64,000 nt of DNA from Nocardia brasiliensis IFM 10847 (GCF_000710915.1 NZ_BAUA01000009.1:40558-104557), one strand, 5' to 3'; counted from the first letter of the stretch, positions 35,957 through 45,245 are shown. Program-made: numbers and translations. The notes: a model not told the origin generated them from the sequence alone.

Positions 35957-36403
35957 ATGACCACAACGGCCTCCGACTCCACCCCGGTCCTCGACCCCGG
36001 CACCGACTTCGGCGCGCGGGTGGCCGAGCGCCTCGGCACCGAACAGGTGATCTGGCTGACCACCGTCGGCGCCACCGGCACCCCGCAACCCAATCCCGTC
36101 TGGTTCCAGTGGCGCGACGACGAATTCCTACTGTTCAGCAAGCCCGGCCAGGCCAAGCTGCACAACCTCGTCCGCAACCCGCGGGTCGCGCTGCACTTCA
36201 ACAGCACCGTTTACGGCGGCGACGTCGTCGTGTTCACCGGCACCGCCAGGATCGACGAGAACGCGCCGAGCGCAGCGGAAGTCGCCGCCTTCACCGCGAA
36301 ATACCGCGACGGACTGGTTGACCTCTCGATGACCGCCGAACAGTTCTACGCGGAATATTCGACCGCCGTGCGCATCCGACCGGATCGGTTACGCGGCTTC
36401 TGA
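35957..36403 (+). CDS. PPOX-class (pyridoxamine-phosphate-oxidase-like) F420/flavin oxidoreductase
   Basis: This 148-residue split-barrel protein has VIWLTTVGATGTPQPNPVWF, FLLFSKPGQAKLHNLVRNPRV and VVVFTGTARIDE. It resembles the Rv3369-like PPOX family of actinobacteria (TIGR03667), often assigned coenzyme F420 or heme-degradation-related roles. The C-terminus ends in IRPDRLRGF, as is usual in this family. A GTG nine bases upstream is an alternative start; neither has a strong ribosome site. It is divergent from the iron-regulated transporter pair. The substrate is not known. Confidence 0.75.
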   Translation: MTTTASDSTPVLDPGTDFGARVAERLGTEQVIWLTTVGATGTPQPNPVWFQWRDDEFLLFSKPGQAKLHNLVRNPRVALHFNSTVYGGDVVVFTGTARIDENAPSAAEVAAFTAKYRDGLVDLSMTAEQFYAEYSTAVRIRPDRLRGF

Positions 36404-36452
36404 GTCGCGCGCAGTCCGCCGCAGCCGGGAAAACCGGCGACGACTAGGGTCG

Positions 36453-37388
36453 ATGCCGATGAGAAGGCGGCAACAACCGCCGTTGCCCAAGCGGCACGGC
36501 CTAGACCCGGCCCGGCTCCGGCTGCCGGAGGACGGCGACTGGGTGACGATTCGCGACCACCTGGTGCAACGACTACCCCGAGTGGATCCGGCACGCATCG
36601 ATGAGTTGCTCCGCGATGGCGGGATCGTCGATCTCGACGGTCCGATCGCACCGGACGCACCCTATGTACCCGGCGGGGCGGTGTGGTTCCACCGCGACCT
36701 CCCGGTCGAGACGGACGTGCCGTTCGAGATCACCGTCGTACACCGCGACGACGCGCTGCTGGTGGTGGACAAGCCGCACTTCCTCGCGACCATCCCGCGT
36801 GGTCAGCACATCCTGCAGACCGCGTTGGTGCGGCTGCGCCGAGACCTGGAGCTGCCCGACCTGATTCCGGCGCATCGGCTGGATCGGGTCACCGCGGGAC
36901 TGGTGATGTTCATCATCGATCCGGCGCGACGCGGGGCATATCAAACGATGTTCCACAAACGCACGGTCCGCAAAGAGTACGAAGCGATCGCGCCGTACGA
37001 TCCCGCCCTCGCCTTGCCCCGGGTCGTACGCAGCCGGATCGTGAAAGAGAAGCATGTCCTTGCCGCGCAGGAGGTCGCGGGCGAGCCGAATGCCGAGACC
37101 GAGATCGAGTTGCTCGAGCACCGCGACGGGCTCGGCCGCTACCGGCTCCGGCCGCTGACCGGGCGCACCCATCAACTCCGGCTGCATATGAACAGCCTCG
37201 GCATCCCGATCCTCGGCGACGACTTCTATCCGGTGCTCACCGACAAGCCGGTCGACGACTTCACCCGCCCGTTGCAGTTGCTCGCCGCGACACTGGAATT
37301 CACCGATCCGATCAGCCGTGCGCCGCGCCGCTTCGAGACCACCCGCACGCTGCAGGCCTGGACCGATCCGGCCGGGTGGGCCGGCTGA
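36453..37388 (+). CDS. RluA-family pseudouridine synthase
   Basis: This 311-residue protein has the catalytic motif HRLDRVTAG, in which the aspartate is the nucleophile. An N-terminal S4-like part (RIDELLRDGGIVDLDG) precedes it, and the family motifs LVVDKPHFLATIP and GRTHQLRLHMNSLGIPILGDDFY are present. It should isomerise uridine to pseudouridine in rRNA or tRNA; the target site cannot be read from sequence. Two ATG codons six bases apart could serve as start. It is followed, about 170 bases on, by a membrane protease gene on the same strand. Confidence 0.88.
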   Translation: MPMRRRQQPPLPKRHGLDPARLRLPEDGDWVTIRDHLVQRLPRVDPARIDELLRDGGIVDLDGPIAPDAPYVPGGAVWFHRDLPVETDVPFEITVVHRDDALLVVDKPHFLATIPRGQHILQTALVRLRRDLELPDLIPAHRLDRVTAGLVMFIIDPARRGAYQTMFHKRTVRKEYEAIAPYDPALALPRVVRSRIVKEKHVLAAQEVAGEPNAETEIELLEHRDGLGRYRLRPLTGRTHQLRLHMNSLGIPILGDDFYPVLTDKPVDDFTRPLQLLAATLEFTDPISRAPRRFETTRTLQAWTDPAGWAG

Positions 37389-37556
37389 CCCACTGACGGT
37401 CAGCCGGCCCGGACGTCCGGCGCGGTGGCTCGAGCCGCGCCGGGCGTGGGAATGGCGGCCGCACGCCGAGACCGGTGGATCGGCCGAATTCGGGTAGACC
37501 GACCACAAATGACCGATCGATCAGCACCCATGGCGACCATCCGTACACTAGGCGGG

Positions 37557-38300
37557 ATGCTCGCACCGGAACTCGCGGACGAGGCCCCGCCCCGCCACAA
37601 ACTGCACGCCTATCTCGATGTGGCGGTCGTGGTCCTCGCACTGGCGGGCACCAATCTCATCGCCCACTTCACCACCGCTTGGGCGAGCATCGTGACCGTG
37701 CCCGTCGCCGCCGTGGTTTTGCTGGCGCTGATGCGCAGACGGGGAATGCACTGGCACGAGCTGGGGCTTTCGCCGCGGCAATGGAAACGCGGGACGCTCT
37801 ACGCCCTCGGCGCGGTAGGCGTGGTGCTCGCCGCGGTCGCCATCGGCGCATTACTGCCCATCACCCGCCCCTTCTTTCTGGCCGATCGCTACGCCACCAT
37901 CTCCGGCGCGCTGATCGCCTCGATGATCGTCATTCCGCTCCAGACGGTGATCCCCGAGGAACTGGCGTTCCGCGGGGTACTGCACGGCACGCTGGACCGG
38001 GTCTACGGCGCGCGCGGCGTCTTCGCGGCCGGTTCACTACTGTTCGGGCTGTGGCATATCGCCTCCTCACTCGGCCTCACCAGCAGCAATCGCGGTCTGG
38101 CCGGGTTCGTCGGCGGCGGCCTGGCCGGGCAGATCGCCGGCATCCTGCTCGCCGTGCTCGCCACCGCGGCCGCGGGCGTCGTCTTCACCTGGCTGCGCCG
38201 TCGCAGCGGCAGCCTGCTCGCCCCGATCGCGCTGCATTGGTCGGTCAACGGCGCGGGCGCGCTCGCCGCCGCCATCGTGTGGCACACCACCCTCAGCTGA
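37557..38300 (+). CDS. CPBP/CAAX-family intramembrane glutamic endopeptidase
   Basis: This integral membrane protein of about 247 residues has seven or eight hydrophobic segments. The three conserved CPBP motifs are visible: the Glu-Glu pair in PEELAFRGVL, LLFGLWHIASS with its histidine, and the C-terminal HWSVNGAG. These enzymes cleave membrane substrates, and some process prenylated or bacteriocin peptides. The start is uncertain. ATG 37557 is preceded by a TACACT -10-like hexamer seven bases before it, consistent with a leaderless mRNA; in-frame ATGs at 37530 and 37509 would add a charged tail. Confidence 0.8.
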   Translation: MLAPELADEAPPRHKLHAYLDVAVVVLALAGTNLIAHFTTAWASIVTVPVAAVVLLALMRRRGMHWHELGLSPRQWKRGTLYALGAVGVVLAAVAIGALLPITRPFFLADRYATISGALIASMIVIPLQTVIPEELAFRGVLHGTLDRVYGARGVFAAGSLLFGLWHIASSLGLTSSNRGLAGFVGGGLAGQIAGILLAVLATAAAGVVFTWLRRRSGSLLAPIALHWSVNGAGALAAAIVWHTTLS

Positions 38301-38574
38301 GCATTTCCCCGCGCTGAAATCAGCCATCCCGCAGCGAAATTCCACGCCCCTCGCCGCGTCCGGATATCGGCGTGTTGCCCGAACCGGTGTGTCGGGAGTG
38401 AAAGGTGTGTTTACCGGGACGTTCCGCGGGAGCGCCTTTTCGGTGCGGACAATTTCGCACATGTTTTCGAGCGTCGGCGTTGACCGTGGCCGGTGGCCGG
38501 TTTAGTCTCACTCCGATCACACATACGTTCGAGCAAGTAGGTCTGCTGCACGATCTGCTCCGGGAAGGCTCGCG

Positions 38575-41500
38575 ATGCGCGACGAACAATCGACCGGCAG
38601 TTCCGAAATCGCCGCGTTGGCGCAGCGGGTCGAAACCGCCCGCGGAAAATTGCCACTGCAACACGATGCCGCCCTGTTCGACGTGTTGTCCGAAGACGAG
38701 ATCGTGGCAGAACGCGAACTCGCGGAATGGGTTCGCGCGCAACGGCGCAAACAGCGCAAGCGCGCCGTCGAAGCGGAACTGGCGGCCGAAAAGCGCGACC
38801 GGCGCACCGCGGCCCGCATTCGCCGATCCGATGAAGACGACGCACGGTGGCATCGGCGCGCACTGGCCGCGCGACGGCGAGTGTCCAGCCAAGATGCCCG
38901 GCTCGCGCAGTTGTACCGGCGGGCCGAATGGTCATCCCGTGCACTGATCGCGGTGGTCGTGCTCGGCATGGTGTGGGCCGGCGTGAACGTACAGCACAAC
39001 CTGGTGCCGAGCGGCGACATGTCCGACCCGCTATACTGGCTGAGCTACGGCATCGAGGCGATGATCTCGATCCCGATCATCACCATCATGGTGGCCGCCA
39101 CCACCGCCGCCCGCTGGGGACGCGAACTCGCCCGCGGCAAAGTGGTGTTCTTCGAAACCGCCTTGCTCGGCACCACCATCGCACTCAACGCGGGACCACA
39201 TCTGGCATCGGGCTCCTACGGGCAAGCCGCGGAATACGCGATCGCACCCGTGATGGTCGGCGTCGTGATCTGGTTGCACGCCTGGGTTTCCGCCCGCTAC
39301 GCACTACTCATCGACGGCGCGGCCGTGGTGGATCACGAGCCCGGCATGGTGCGCCGGCCGGCCGAACGCGGCTTCACCCTCGATGCCCCCGACGACCTCG
39401 CCTGGTTGCCCACCCGGGAAGCCAACGGTGGACAGTTGAGCAGCGGGCTCACCCCGGCCGATCGGGCCGCCGTTCCGTCCGTCGACGGCGACCAACTGCG
39501 GCATCCGTCCACAGCCGCCGGTCAGACGACCGACATTCGCGCGACGCAGGGGGTTTCGAGCGCCGACGAGCATGCCGGCACGGTCGGCAGCCACTCGAGC
39601 GGGGACGTCTCCGCCCTCCGCTCGACCATCAATGGCCATGCGGCGCAGGGGGTCGCGGTGCCGAACGGCCACGCCCTCACCGGAGTTTCCGACGAGCTGT
39701 CGGCGGCATCCGGGCCTCTCGGTTCGGCGACCGATGGCCGTGCAGCACAGGGACTCGCGGTAGCCGACAGCCACGCCGCTCCAGGGCTTTCCGACGACTA
39801 CCAGCTGTCGACGGCATCCATCCCTCTCGAAGCAGCGGCCGATCGCCATGCCGGCCCCGCCCAGCCGGCCCGCGGTCACGCCACCACGGCGACCGATTCG
39901 GCCGCCAACGGTCGTGCGGCGCAGGGGCTTACCGGCGTCAACGGTCACGAGCCGACACACTCGGCCGAGTCGGCGGCATCGTCGGCCAATGGGCATTCGT
40001 TGCGTGCGGCCGCTGGTCACACCGTGTCCGTGGTCAACGGGCAGGCGCACGGACCCACCGGCCCGCTCACCAATGGCCGCGCAGTCCAGGGTCTTTCGTC
40101 CAGCGCGGGCACCAATGGCACCGCGATGCATGGGCTTTCCTCGGCCGGCGGGCACCCGTTGCCGCCGTCGACCGGGTCGGCTGCCGCGGGGGGTGCCGGG
40201 CGGACGGTGCACGGGACCGACCAGCCGGTGGAGCACCCTGCCACGGCCCTCAATGGGGATCGAGAGCACGCGAGCCTGGGCGATGACGGGCAGCCGCGAC
40301 GGTTCGCGTTCGAGGCGACCTCCGATCACGAGCGGTCGACACGAGGCACTTCGCCCGACGATGCGAGTGCATCTCCAGCGGGGCACGGAGTACCTGCCTC
40401 CGCGGCCCCGGTGACCAACGGACATGTGGTGCCCGAACTTTCGAGCGGCAGCAGGCGGCCCCTGTCGGCTTCCGCAGGGCCAGCAGGCTCGGCGACAAAT
40501 GGACACGCGTTGCCCGGGACCAACGGCCAACGACTGGATCCCCACTTCGGGCCGCACGGCGCGACGGCCAATGGCTATGCGGGGCAGGCGATTCCCGAGG
40601 ATCGCCAGGCAGCGCCCACGTTCCCGACGCAGCATCACCTGGAGTCGCGGACTTCCTCGACCGGCGACCTCGATGCGATCCCTGCGACTGAGCCGAATGC
40701 GTCTGGTGCACGGGAGATGAACGGGCACGACATGCCGCACACGCCCGAACCGAATCAGCACACCGGTAACGGGCAGGCCGTCACGTCGGTGAACGGGTAC
40801 ATCCGGCCCGCTGAAACACGACCGGTACAGGCCACGCCACCGATCAACGGCGTCGGCGCACAGCCTGTCTCAGCTGAGCAGAACGACACAGTGCAGCAGC
40901 CCCGGACCAACGGCCACGCCGTGACGAACGGTCATGCCGTCAACGGGCGGACCGGCGCGGCCAACGGTCGGCCGCTGACCAATGGGACGAACGGGCATGC
41001 CATTGCGCTGTTCCCGATGCACGAGGTGGCTCGCGAACAGACCGGTCCCGGCACCGCGGTCCCGCCGGTGAACGAGCCCAGCACCGAAACGCCGCGCGGC
41101 GACGATCCCGAAGAGCCTCACCCTGGGGACCCCATCAGGAAGGCCGCCGCAACCATTGCCGACACGGTCGCCCAGGCGATCTCGGGTGAACCCGCCCCCA
41201 AACCGGCCGCTCGCCGAAAGTCCGCTGCGCCCAACGGCGCTCGGGCGGAGGCCGAGATCGAGCAGCTGGTTTTCGAGGAACCCGCCGAGCCGTCCCGGCC
41301 GCGCGCTCGCGTCGAACCGAGCAGCATCGTCGCCCGCGCCCCGATCGAGCCGGAACCCGAGATGCTCGACGACGAGGACGAAGACGAGTTCGACGAGGAC
41401 AACGAGATCGCGGTGATAGCGCACGAGATCGTGCGTCGCCGCATGTCTGACCTGCCCGCCGCGCAGCTCGCGGAGATCCTGCGTCTCGCCGACGAGGCCT

Positions 41501-41607
41501 GGGCGACACCGGGCATCGCGAACGAGGTCGGCGTGTCCCGCGCCGCCGTCGATCGCGCCGTCGAGGCGGCCATGAAGGTCCGCAGGCCGTACGCGATCAG
41601 CGGTTAG
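38575..41607 (+). CDS. Large membrane protein with a DUF2637-like N-terminus, Asn-Gly-rich repetitive linker and C-terminal HTH-like end
   Basis: This 1010-residue protein has three parts. The N-terminal ~120 residues are highly charged (RAQRRKQRKRAVEAELAAEK) and end in four membrane helices up to about residue 245, resembling DUF2637/SpdB-like proteins of actinobacterial conjugation systems. From about 290 to 840 there is a low-complexity linker with more than twenty NG motifs (NGHA, NGRA, NGQA, NGYA) and recurring AAQG-type units. The last ~100 residues are folded again: an acidic stretch, then EIVRRRMSDLPAAQLAEILRLAD and an HTH-like ending (ANEVGVSRAAVDRAVEAA). GGAAGG lies six bases before the ATG. 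The function is unknown. A DNA-binding or FtsK-related role is possible from the tail, but no ATPase is present. Confidence 0.7.
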   Translation: MRDEQSTGSSEIAALAQRVETARGKLPLQHDAALFDVLSEDEIVAERELAEWVRAQRRKQRKRAVEAELAAEKRDRRTAARIRRSDEDDARWHRRALAARRRVSSQDARLAQLYRRAEWSSRALIAVVVLGMVWAGVNVQHNLVPSGDMSDPLYWLSYGIEAMISIPIITIMVAATTAARWGRELARGKVVFFETALLGTTIALNAGPHLASGSYGQAAEYAIAPVMVGVVIWLHAWVSARYALLIDGAAVVDHEPGMVRRPAERGFTLDAPDDLAWLPTREANGGQLSSGLTPADRAAVPSVDGDQLRHPSTAAGQTTDIRATQGVSSADEHAGTVGSHSSGDVSALRSTINGHAAQGVAVPNGHALTGVSDELSAASGPLGSATDGRAAQGLAVADSHAAPGLSDDYQLSTASIPLEAAADRHAGPAQPARGHATTATDSAANGRAAQGLTGVNGHEPTHSAESAASSANGHSLRAAAGHTVSVVNGQAHGPTGPLTNGRAVQGLSSSAGTNGTAMHGLSSAGGHPLPPSTGSAAAGGAGRTVHGTDQPVEHPATALNGDREHASLGDDGQPRRFAFEATSDHERSTRGTSPDDASASPAGHGVPASAAPVTNGHVVPELSSGSRRPLSASAGPAGSATNGHALPGTNGQRLDPHFGPHGATANGYAGQAIPEDRQAAPTFPTQHHLESRTSSTGDLDAIPATEPNASGAREMNGHDMPHTPEPNQHTGNGQAVTSVNGYIRPAETRPVQATPPINGVGAQPVSAEQNDTVQQPRTNGHAVTNGHAVNGRTGAANGRPLTNGTNGHAIALFPMHEVAREQTGPGTAVPPVNEPSTETPRGDDPEEPHPGDPIRKAAATIADTVAQAISGEPAPKPAARRKSAAPNGARAEAEIEQLVFEEPAEPSRPRARVEPSSIVARAPIEPEPEMLDDEDEDEFDEDNEIAVIAHEIVRRRMSDLPAAQLAEILRLADEAWATPGIANEVGVSRAAVDRAVEAAMKVRRPYAISG

Positions 41608-41618
41608 CCGGTACTTCC

Positions 41619-41689
41619 CGCACCCCTTCTGCCTTCCCGCACCCGAGACCGCTTGCCGGCGTGGGTGCGCGGACACGAGAAGGGGTGCG
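41619..41689. repeat. Large nested inverted repeat, possible terminator
   Basis: The arms CGCACCCCTTCT (41619-41630) and AGAAGGGGTGCG (41678-41689) are perfectly complementary over 12 bases. Inside them a second, imperfect pair CCGCACCC / GGGTGCGCGG can form. The structure lies just after the stop of the 1010-residue protein gene and before the operator region of the next gene. It may end transcription or act as a cruciform or regulatory structure. Confidence 0.55.
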
Positions 41690-41720
41690 TGTGCATTCCC
41701 CTCGCGATACCTCGGTCACA

Positions 41721-41781
41721 CCATCTATACGGCACCGTATAACACGCGCTAGCCTCCATCTATACGCAACCGTATAGATGG
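41721..41781. promoter_or_regulatory. Tandem palindromic operators upstream of the DUF2867-like gene
   Basis: Two copies of CCATCTATACG start at 41721 and 41756, 35 bases apart. The second is a perfect 26-base palindrome (11-base arms CCATCTATACG / CGTATAGATGG around CAAC, 41756-41781). The first has a perfect core TATACGG-CA-CCGTATA. This is the form of a TetR-family operator, placed 77-137 bases upstream of the next GTG start. The regulator itself is not in the window. Confidence 0.7.
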
Positions 41782-41857
41782 ATCGAACGGATCGTCGCAC
41801 GCGCCGACCAGGTCGATCCGACGCCGGAAACGGCGTTCGCAGTCGAAGGAGCCTGCC

Positions 41858-42397
41858 GTGCCGAATCAGTCCACCACCGTCCCGACCGGCGACCGGAAGG
41901 ACGCGCCCGCAAGCGAGTTCGAGCCCGCCGTGCGCGAACTCCAGGACATTCCCGCATCATTGCGCGCGCTCGGCACCCTCGCCGACGCCGACTACTCCGA
42001 CGCCTTCACCCTGAGCACCGACGCCGGCCCGAAGTGGACCCCGGATCAGTGGGCGCGTGCGGCCTTCGAAGACGTCGCGGGCCTTGGCGGACAATTCATC
42101 TGGCGTGTGCTGCTCGGCATGCGGCTCGCGTGGCGGCGCTCGTCCACGCATATCGCCGGATGGCGGATCGTGGGGCACGGGGACGACTGGATCCGACTCG
42201 AAGCGCACTCGTGGATGCTCGTCGGGCAGCTCGTGATCAAAGTCGAGAAACAGCAGGTCACGCTGCTGACGGTCATCCGATACGACCGCCCGCTCGCCGC
42301 GACCGTCTGGCAGCGGTTGTCCGGCAAGCATCGCGGGCTGGCCCCCGGCCTGCTCCGCGACACGCTCGCGAAACTGGCGGCAGGCTCTCGCGACTGA
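41858..42397 (+). CDS. DUF2867-like protein of unknown function
   Basis: This 179-residue soluble protein has a GTG start and AAGGAG seven bases upstream. The body contains ALGTLADADYSDAFTLSTDAG, WRIVGHGDDWIRLEAHSWM and a repeated beta-strand pattern (LVGQLVIKVEKQQVTLLTVI). This resembles DUF2867 proteins, a lipid-binding-like fold without established activity. The family assignment is tentative. The gene is controlled by a pair of palindromic operators and faces an EXLDI-MmpL operon across a shared terminator. That setting suggests a cell-envelope or stress-response function, which is inference. Confidence 0.6.
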   Translation: MPNQSTTVPTGDRKDAPASEFEPAVRELQDIPASLRALGTLADADYSDAFTLSTDAGPKWTPDQWARAAFEDVAGLGGQFIWRVLLGMRLAWRRSSTHIAGWRIVGHGDDWIRLEAHSWMLVGQLVIKVEKQQVTLLTVIRYDRPLAATVWQRLSGKHRGLAPGLLRDTLAKLAAGSRD

Positions 42398-42402
42398 ACG
42401 AC

Positions 42403-42438
42403 GAAGGCCGCCCCCCGGATCAACCAGAGGGCGGCCCT
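42403..42438. terminator. Bidirectional hairpin terminator between convergent genes
   Basis: The stem AAGGCCGCCC / GGGCGGCC(C)TT encloses a loop of about 15 bases. It lies between the DUF2867-like gene (plus) and the MmpL gene (minus), with A and T residues flanking the stem on both sides, as expected for a terminator used from both directions. Confidence 0.7.
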
Positions 42439-42450
42439 TGTCATTTCGGG

Positions 42451-44646
42451 CTACTGCCGTCGCTCGCCGACGTTGGACCAGCCACTGCCCGCCGGAGCGG
42501 GATCGCGCCTGACGTCCGGCCGTTCCCCGCTCCCGGTGGCGGGGTCCGCACCGCTGGGCCGCTCGTCCCCGTGCCCCGGCCACCAGGCCCGGTGCCCGAG
42601 CAGCGCCGTCAGCGCCGGCGTGAAGAACATCGCCATCACGAACGCGGCGATGCCGATGCCGACCGAGATGGCGAAGCCCATCTGCGAGAGCACGTTGTTG
42701 CCCGCGAGCATCATCGAGGCGAATGTGCCTGCCAGGATCACACCAGCCGCCGCGACCGTCGGCCCGGTGTGCCGCAGGCTCAGTGCCGCAGCCTGTTTCG
42801 GGTCATGGCCTTCGCGCGCTTCCTCCCGCAATCGGGCGACCATCAGGATGTTGTAGTCGGTGCCGAGCGCGACCACGAACAGATACATGATCAACGGCAA
42901 CGTGAAGATCAGCCCGGAGTTCCCCTGGATGTGCTGGAACACCAGCACCGCGGCGCCGAGCGTCGCGGCGAAGCCGAGGAACACCGAGGCCATCAAGTAC
43001 CACGGTGCGACCAAGCTGCGCAGCAGCAGACCGAGCACGATCATGATCAGGATCGCCGCCACCGGGAACACGATCAGATAGTCCCGATTCATCGCGTCCT
43101 GGAAGTCGACGAAGACCGCGGTCAGTCCGCCGACGGCCGCCGTCGTGCCCGCCGGAGCCGCCGCGTGCGCCGCATCACGCAGCGGGCCCTCGACAGTTTC
43201 CAGCGCGGCGTCCGATTCCGGTGCGGCAGTAAGGGTTACCTGGAACTCGGCGATCGCCTTGTCCTGGGACAACCGCGGCTCGCCCACCTGTCCGACGCCG
43301 GGCACCTCGGTCAGCGCCGAGCGGAAGGTCGTGAGCTGCTCGACCGTCAAAGCGCCATCGGAGCGGAGCAGAACATCCGAAGGCTGCGTCGCGCCGGCGG
43401 GCATGCCCTTGAGCAATTCCTTGTTGTAGACCACCGATTCGGAGGCATCCGACGTCGAGCCGGAGGTCAGGTCGAAGGTCGGGTTGAATCCGACGGCGAG
43501 AATGCCGAGCGCGACGAGCAGACCACCTGAGGCCAGCGCGAACGCGGCGGGACGCCGCCCCAGCGCCGCGCCGATCGCGGCGAAGCGCGCCCCCTTCGGC
43601 TCGGCCTGCCAGGCCTTCGACGGCCAGAACACCTTGGTGCCCAACAGCGAAACAACCGCGGGAATCAGCGTCAGACCGGCGAGCAGGGCCACCGCGACCG
43701 CGATCGCCAGCGCCGGACCGAGCGCCCGGAACATGCCGAGGGTGGACAGCGTCAGCGCCATGAAGGCGATGATCACCGCGCCCGCCGCGGACGTGATCGC
43801 CTCGCCGACGCGGGTCACCGCGCTCACCATCGCGGTCTTGGGATCCTCCCCCGCTCGCAGCCGTTCCCGGTACCGGAACATCAGGAACAGGATGTAATCG
43901 GTGCCCACGCCATACAGCACGACGAGCAGGATGGCGGTGACCGAGCTGTCCACTTGCAGATCGAAAGCCTTGGCCACCATGGCGATCAGGCCGTTCACCA
44001 GGCTGGAGACCGCGCCGATGGTGATGATCGGCAGCAGCGCGATGACCGGGCTGCGGAAGATGATCAGCAACAGCACCAGGATCAAGACGATCGTGGCGAT
44101 GCCGATGATCGCCATACCCTTCTCACTCGACTCCGTCTGGTCGAGCATCTGCGCCGCTTGGCCGGTGATGCCCGCCTTCAGGTCGCTACCGCGCACCTGG
44201 TCCTGCAGCGCCGTGCGCAATGCCTTGACCGCGTCGCTCTGCGTGGTGTCGCCTGCGCTGGTCACCTTGGTCATCTGCACCGCGATGATCTGGATGAGCT
44301 TGTTCTCCGACGGCGGGACCACCTGTAATCCGGTGACATCCTTGATATTCGCCGCCGTGAGCTTTGCGCCGATCGCCGCGACCGAGGCCGCGTCGCCCTC
44401 GCTCAGCGGCGCCTCGTCGGCGCGCTCGAACACGATGATCGCCGCGGGGGCCGCACTCTGTGGAAAGGCCTTCTGCTGCATCTCCATCGCCTGAATGGAC
44501 TCGTAATGCGAAGGCAGAAACGCGGATTGGTCGGTGGTGGACTTCAGTTGCGGTGCCGCCGCGACCACGCCGACGATGATGAGCAGCCAGAGGCCGATCA
44601 CCTTCCACGGATGGTGAACAACCAGGCGCCCGAGTCGAGCAAACAT
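42451..44646 (-). CDS. MmpL-family RND transporter
   Basis: This 731-residue protein has about 11-12 membrane helices in two halves, each half with a periplasmic loop. The N-terminus (MFARLGRLVVHHPWKVIGLW) and the paired family motifs GVGTDYILFLMFRYRE and LGTDYNILMVARLREE mark the MmpL/ActII-3 group, which exports lipids, siderophores or drugs using the proton gradient. The C-terminal tail after the last helix is short and hydrophilic. The ATG at 44646 has AAAGGA upstream. It is the second gene of a two-gene operon, 34 bases after the EXLDI gene. Its cargo is unknown. Mycobacterial MmpL4/5 export siderophores, so a link to the nearby siderophore locus is possible, but no iron box is seen here. 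Confidence 0.88.
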   Translation of the reverse strand: MFARLGRLVVHHPWKVIGLWLLIIVGVVAAAPQLKSTTDQSAFLPSHYESIQAMEMQQKAFPQSAAPAAIIVFERADEAPLSEGDAASVAAIGAKLTAANIKDVTGLQVVPPSENKLIQIIAVQMTKVTSAGDTTQSDAVKALRTALQDQVRGSDLKAGITGQAAQMLDQTESSEKGMAIIGIATIVLILVLLLIIFRSPVIALLPIITIGAVSSLVNGLIAMVAKAFDLQVDSSVTAILLVVLYGVGTDYILFLMFRYRERLRAGEDPKTAMVSAVTRVGEAITSAAGAVIIAFMALTLSTLGMFRALGPALAIAVAVALLAGLTLIPAVVSLLGTKVFWPSKAWQAEPKGARFAAIGAALGRRPAAFALASGGLLVALGILAVGFNPTFDLTSGSTSDASESVVYNKELLKGMPAGATQPSDVLLRSDGALTVEQLTTFRSALTEVPGVGQVGEPRLSQDKAIAEFQVTLTAAPESDAALETVEGPLRDAAHAAAPAGTTAAVGGLTAVFVDFQDAMNRDYLIVFPVAAILIMIVLGLLLRSLVAPWYLMASVFLGFAATLGAAVLVFQHIQGNSGLIFTLPLIMYLFVVALGTDYNILMVARLREEAREGHDPKQAAALSLRHTGPTVAAAGVILAGTFASMMLAGNNVLSQMGFAISVGIGIAAFVMAMFFTPALTALLGHRAWWPGHGDERPSGADPATGSGERPDVRRDPAPAGSGWSNVGERRQ

Positions 44647-44680
44647 GGGGGACAGTTCCTTTCGGTATCCGAGCCGTGGC

Positions 44681-45112
44681 TCAGATGTCGAGATCCTCGA
44701 TAGGGGGATGTTCGTTCACCGCGTCGAGCGTGCGGAAAATCTTGGGCGGGACCAGATCTCGCAGTTCCTCGACGGTGTCCACGATGTCGAGCGCGTAATC
44801 GCTCCAGGTGCACCGTTCGAGATCCAGACCGCGCCAATTGGTCTTCTTGAGTTCCTGCACCCAATCGCTCATCAGCGACAGGTCGGTCCAATCGGCCGCC
44901 TGCCGATGCACGACGTACTTGCCTTTCCGGGTCGCATAGAGCCGAACCAGCTCCACACCGGTTTTGCTGAACTGCTTCGCCTCACCGAGCTTGCGCCCGT
45001 GAAACCGCTGCTTGCGCGTCCCGCCGGGACCGACCGGCAGTACGACCTCAGGCAGTTCCGCCGACTCCTTCCGGAAGTCGACCACCTCCACCTGCTGCGA
45101 TTCCTCAACCAT
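44681..45112 (-). CDS. EXLDI family protein
   Basis: This 143-residue soluble protein ends exactly in E-D-L-D-I, the C-terminal signature of the actinobacterial EXLDI family (TIGR04342). The body contains KLGEAKQFSKTGVELVRLYATR and KYVVHRQAADWTDLSL, matching a small alpha/beta protein of unknown function. The start at 45112 was chosen because ATGGAG lies seven bases upstream; longer frames reach 45184 but begin in non-coding-like sequence. It leads the operon with the MmpL transporter. Family members are often found next to transporters and TetR regulators. The conserved terminal pentapeptide suggests a recognition tag, but that is speculation. Confidence 0.75.
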   Translation of the reverse strand: MVEESQQVEVVDFRKESAELPEVVLPVGPGGTRKQRFHGRKLGEAKQFSKTGVELVRLYATRKGKYVVHRQAADWTDLSLMSDWVQELKKTNWRGLDLERCTWSDYALDIVDTVEELRDLVPPKIFRTLDAVNEHPPIEDLDI

Positions 45113-45245
45113 GATCAACTCCATTCGTTGATGCGCATGCGCGCATAGTTCCATCCACGACGCACCAGCCACCCCGACCCCCACCTCCTACAACCCGAGA
45201 CGGTCCAGCACCCTCCCCCACCGTCCGACCTACTATAAGTAGATG

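Noticed and set aside
39500..41000. Repeated DNA in the NG-rich region taken as a possible CRISPR or mobile repeat
   Set aside because: Repeat units vary in length and sequence and stay in one reading frame, so they are protein repeats and not direct DNA repeats with spacers.
41746..41756. GCTAGCC between the two operators as an iron box
   Set aside because: The surrounding bases do not match IdeR, and the site lies inside a different palindromic operator array.
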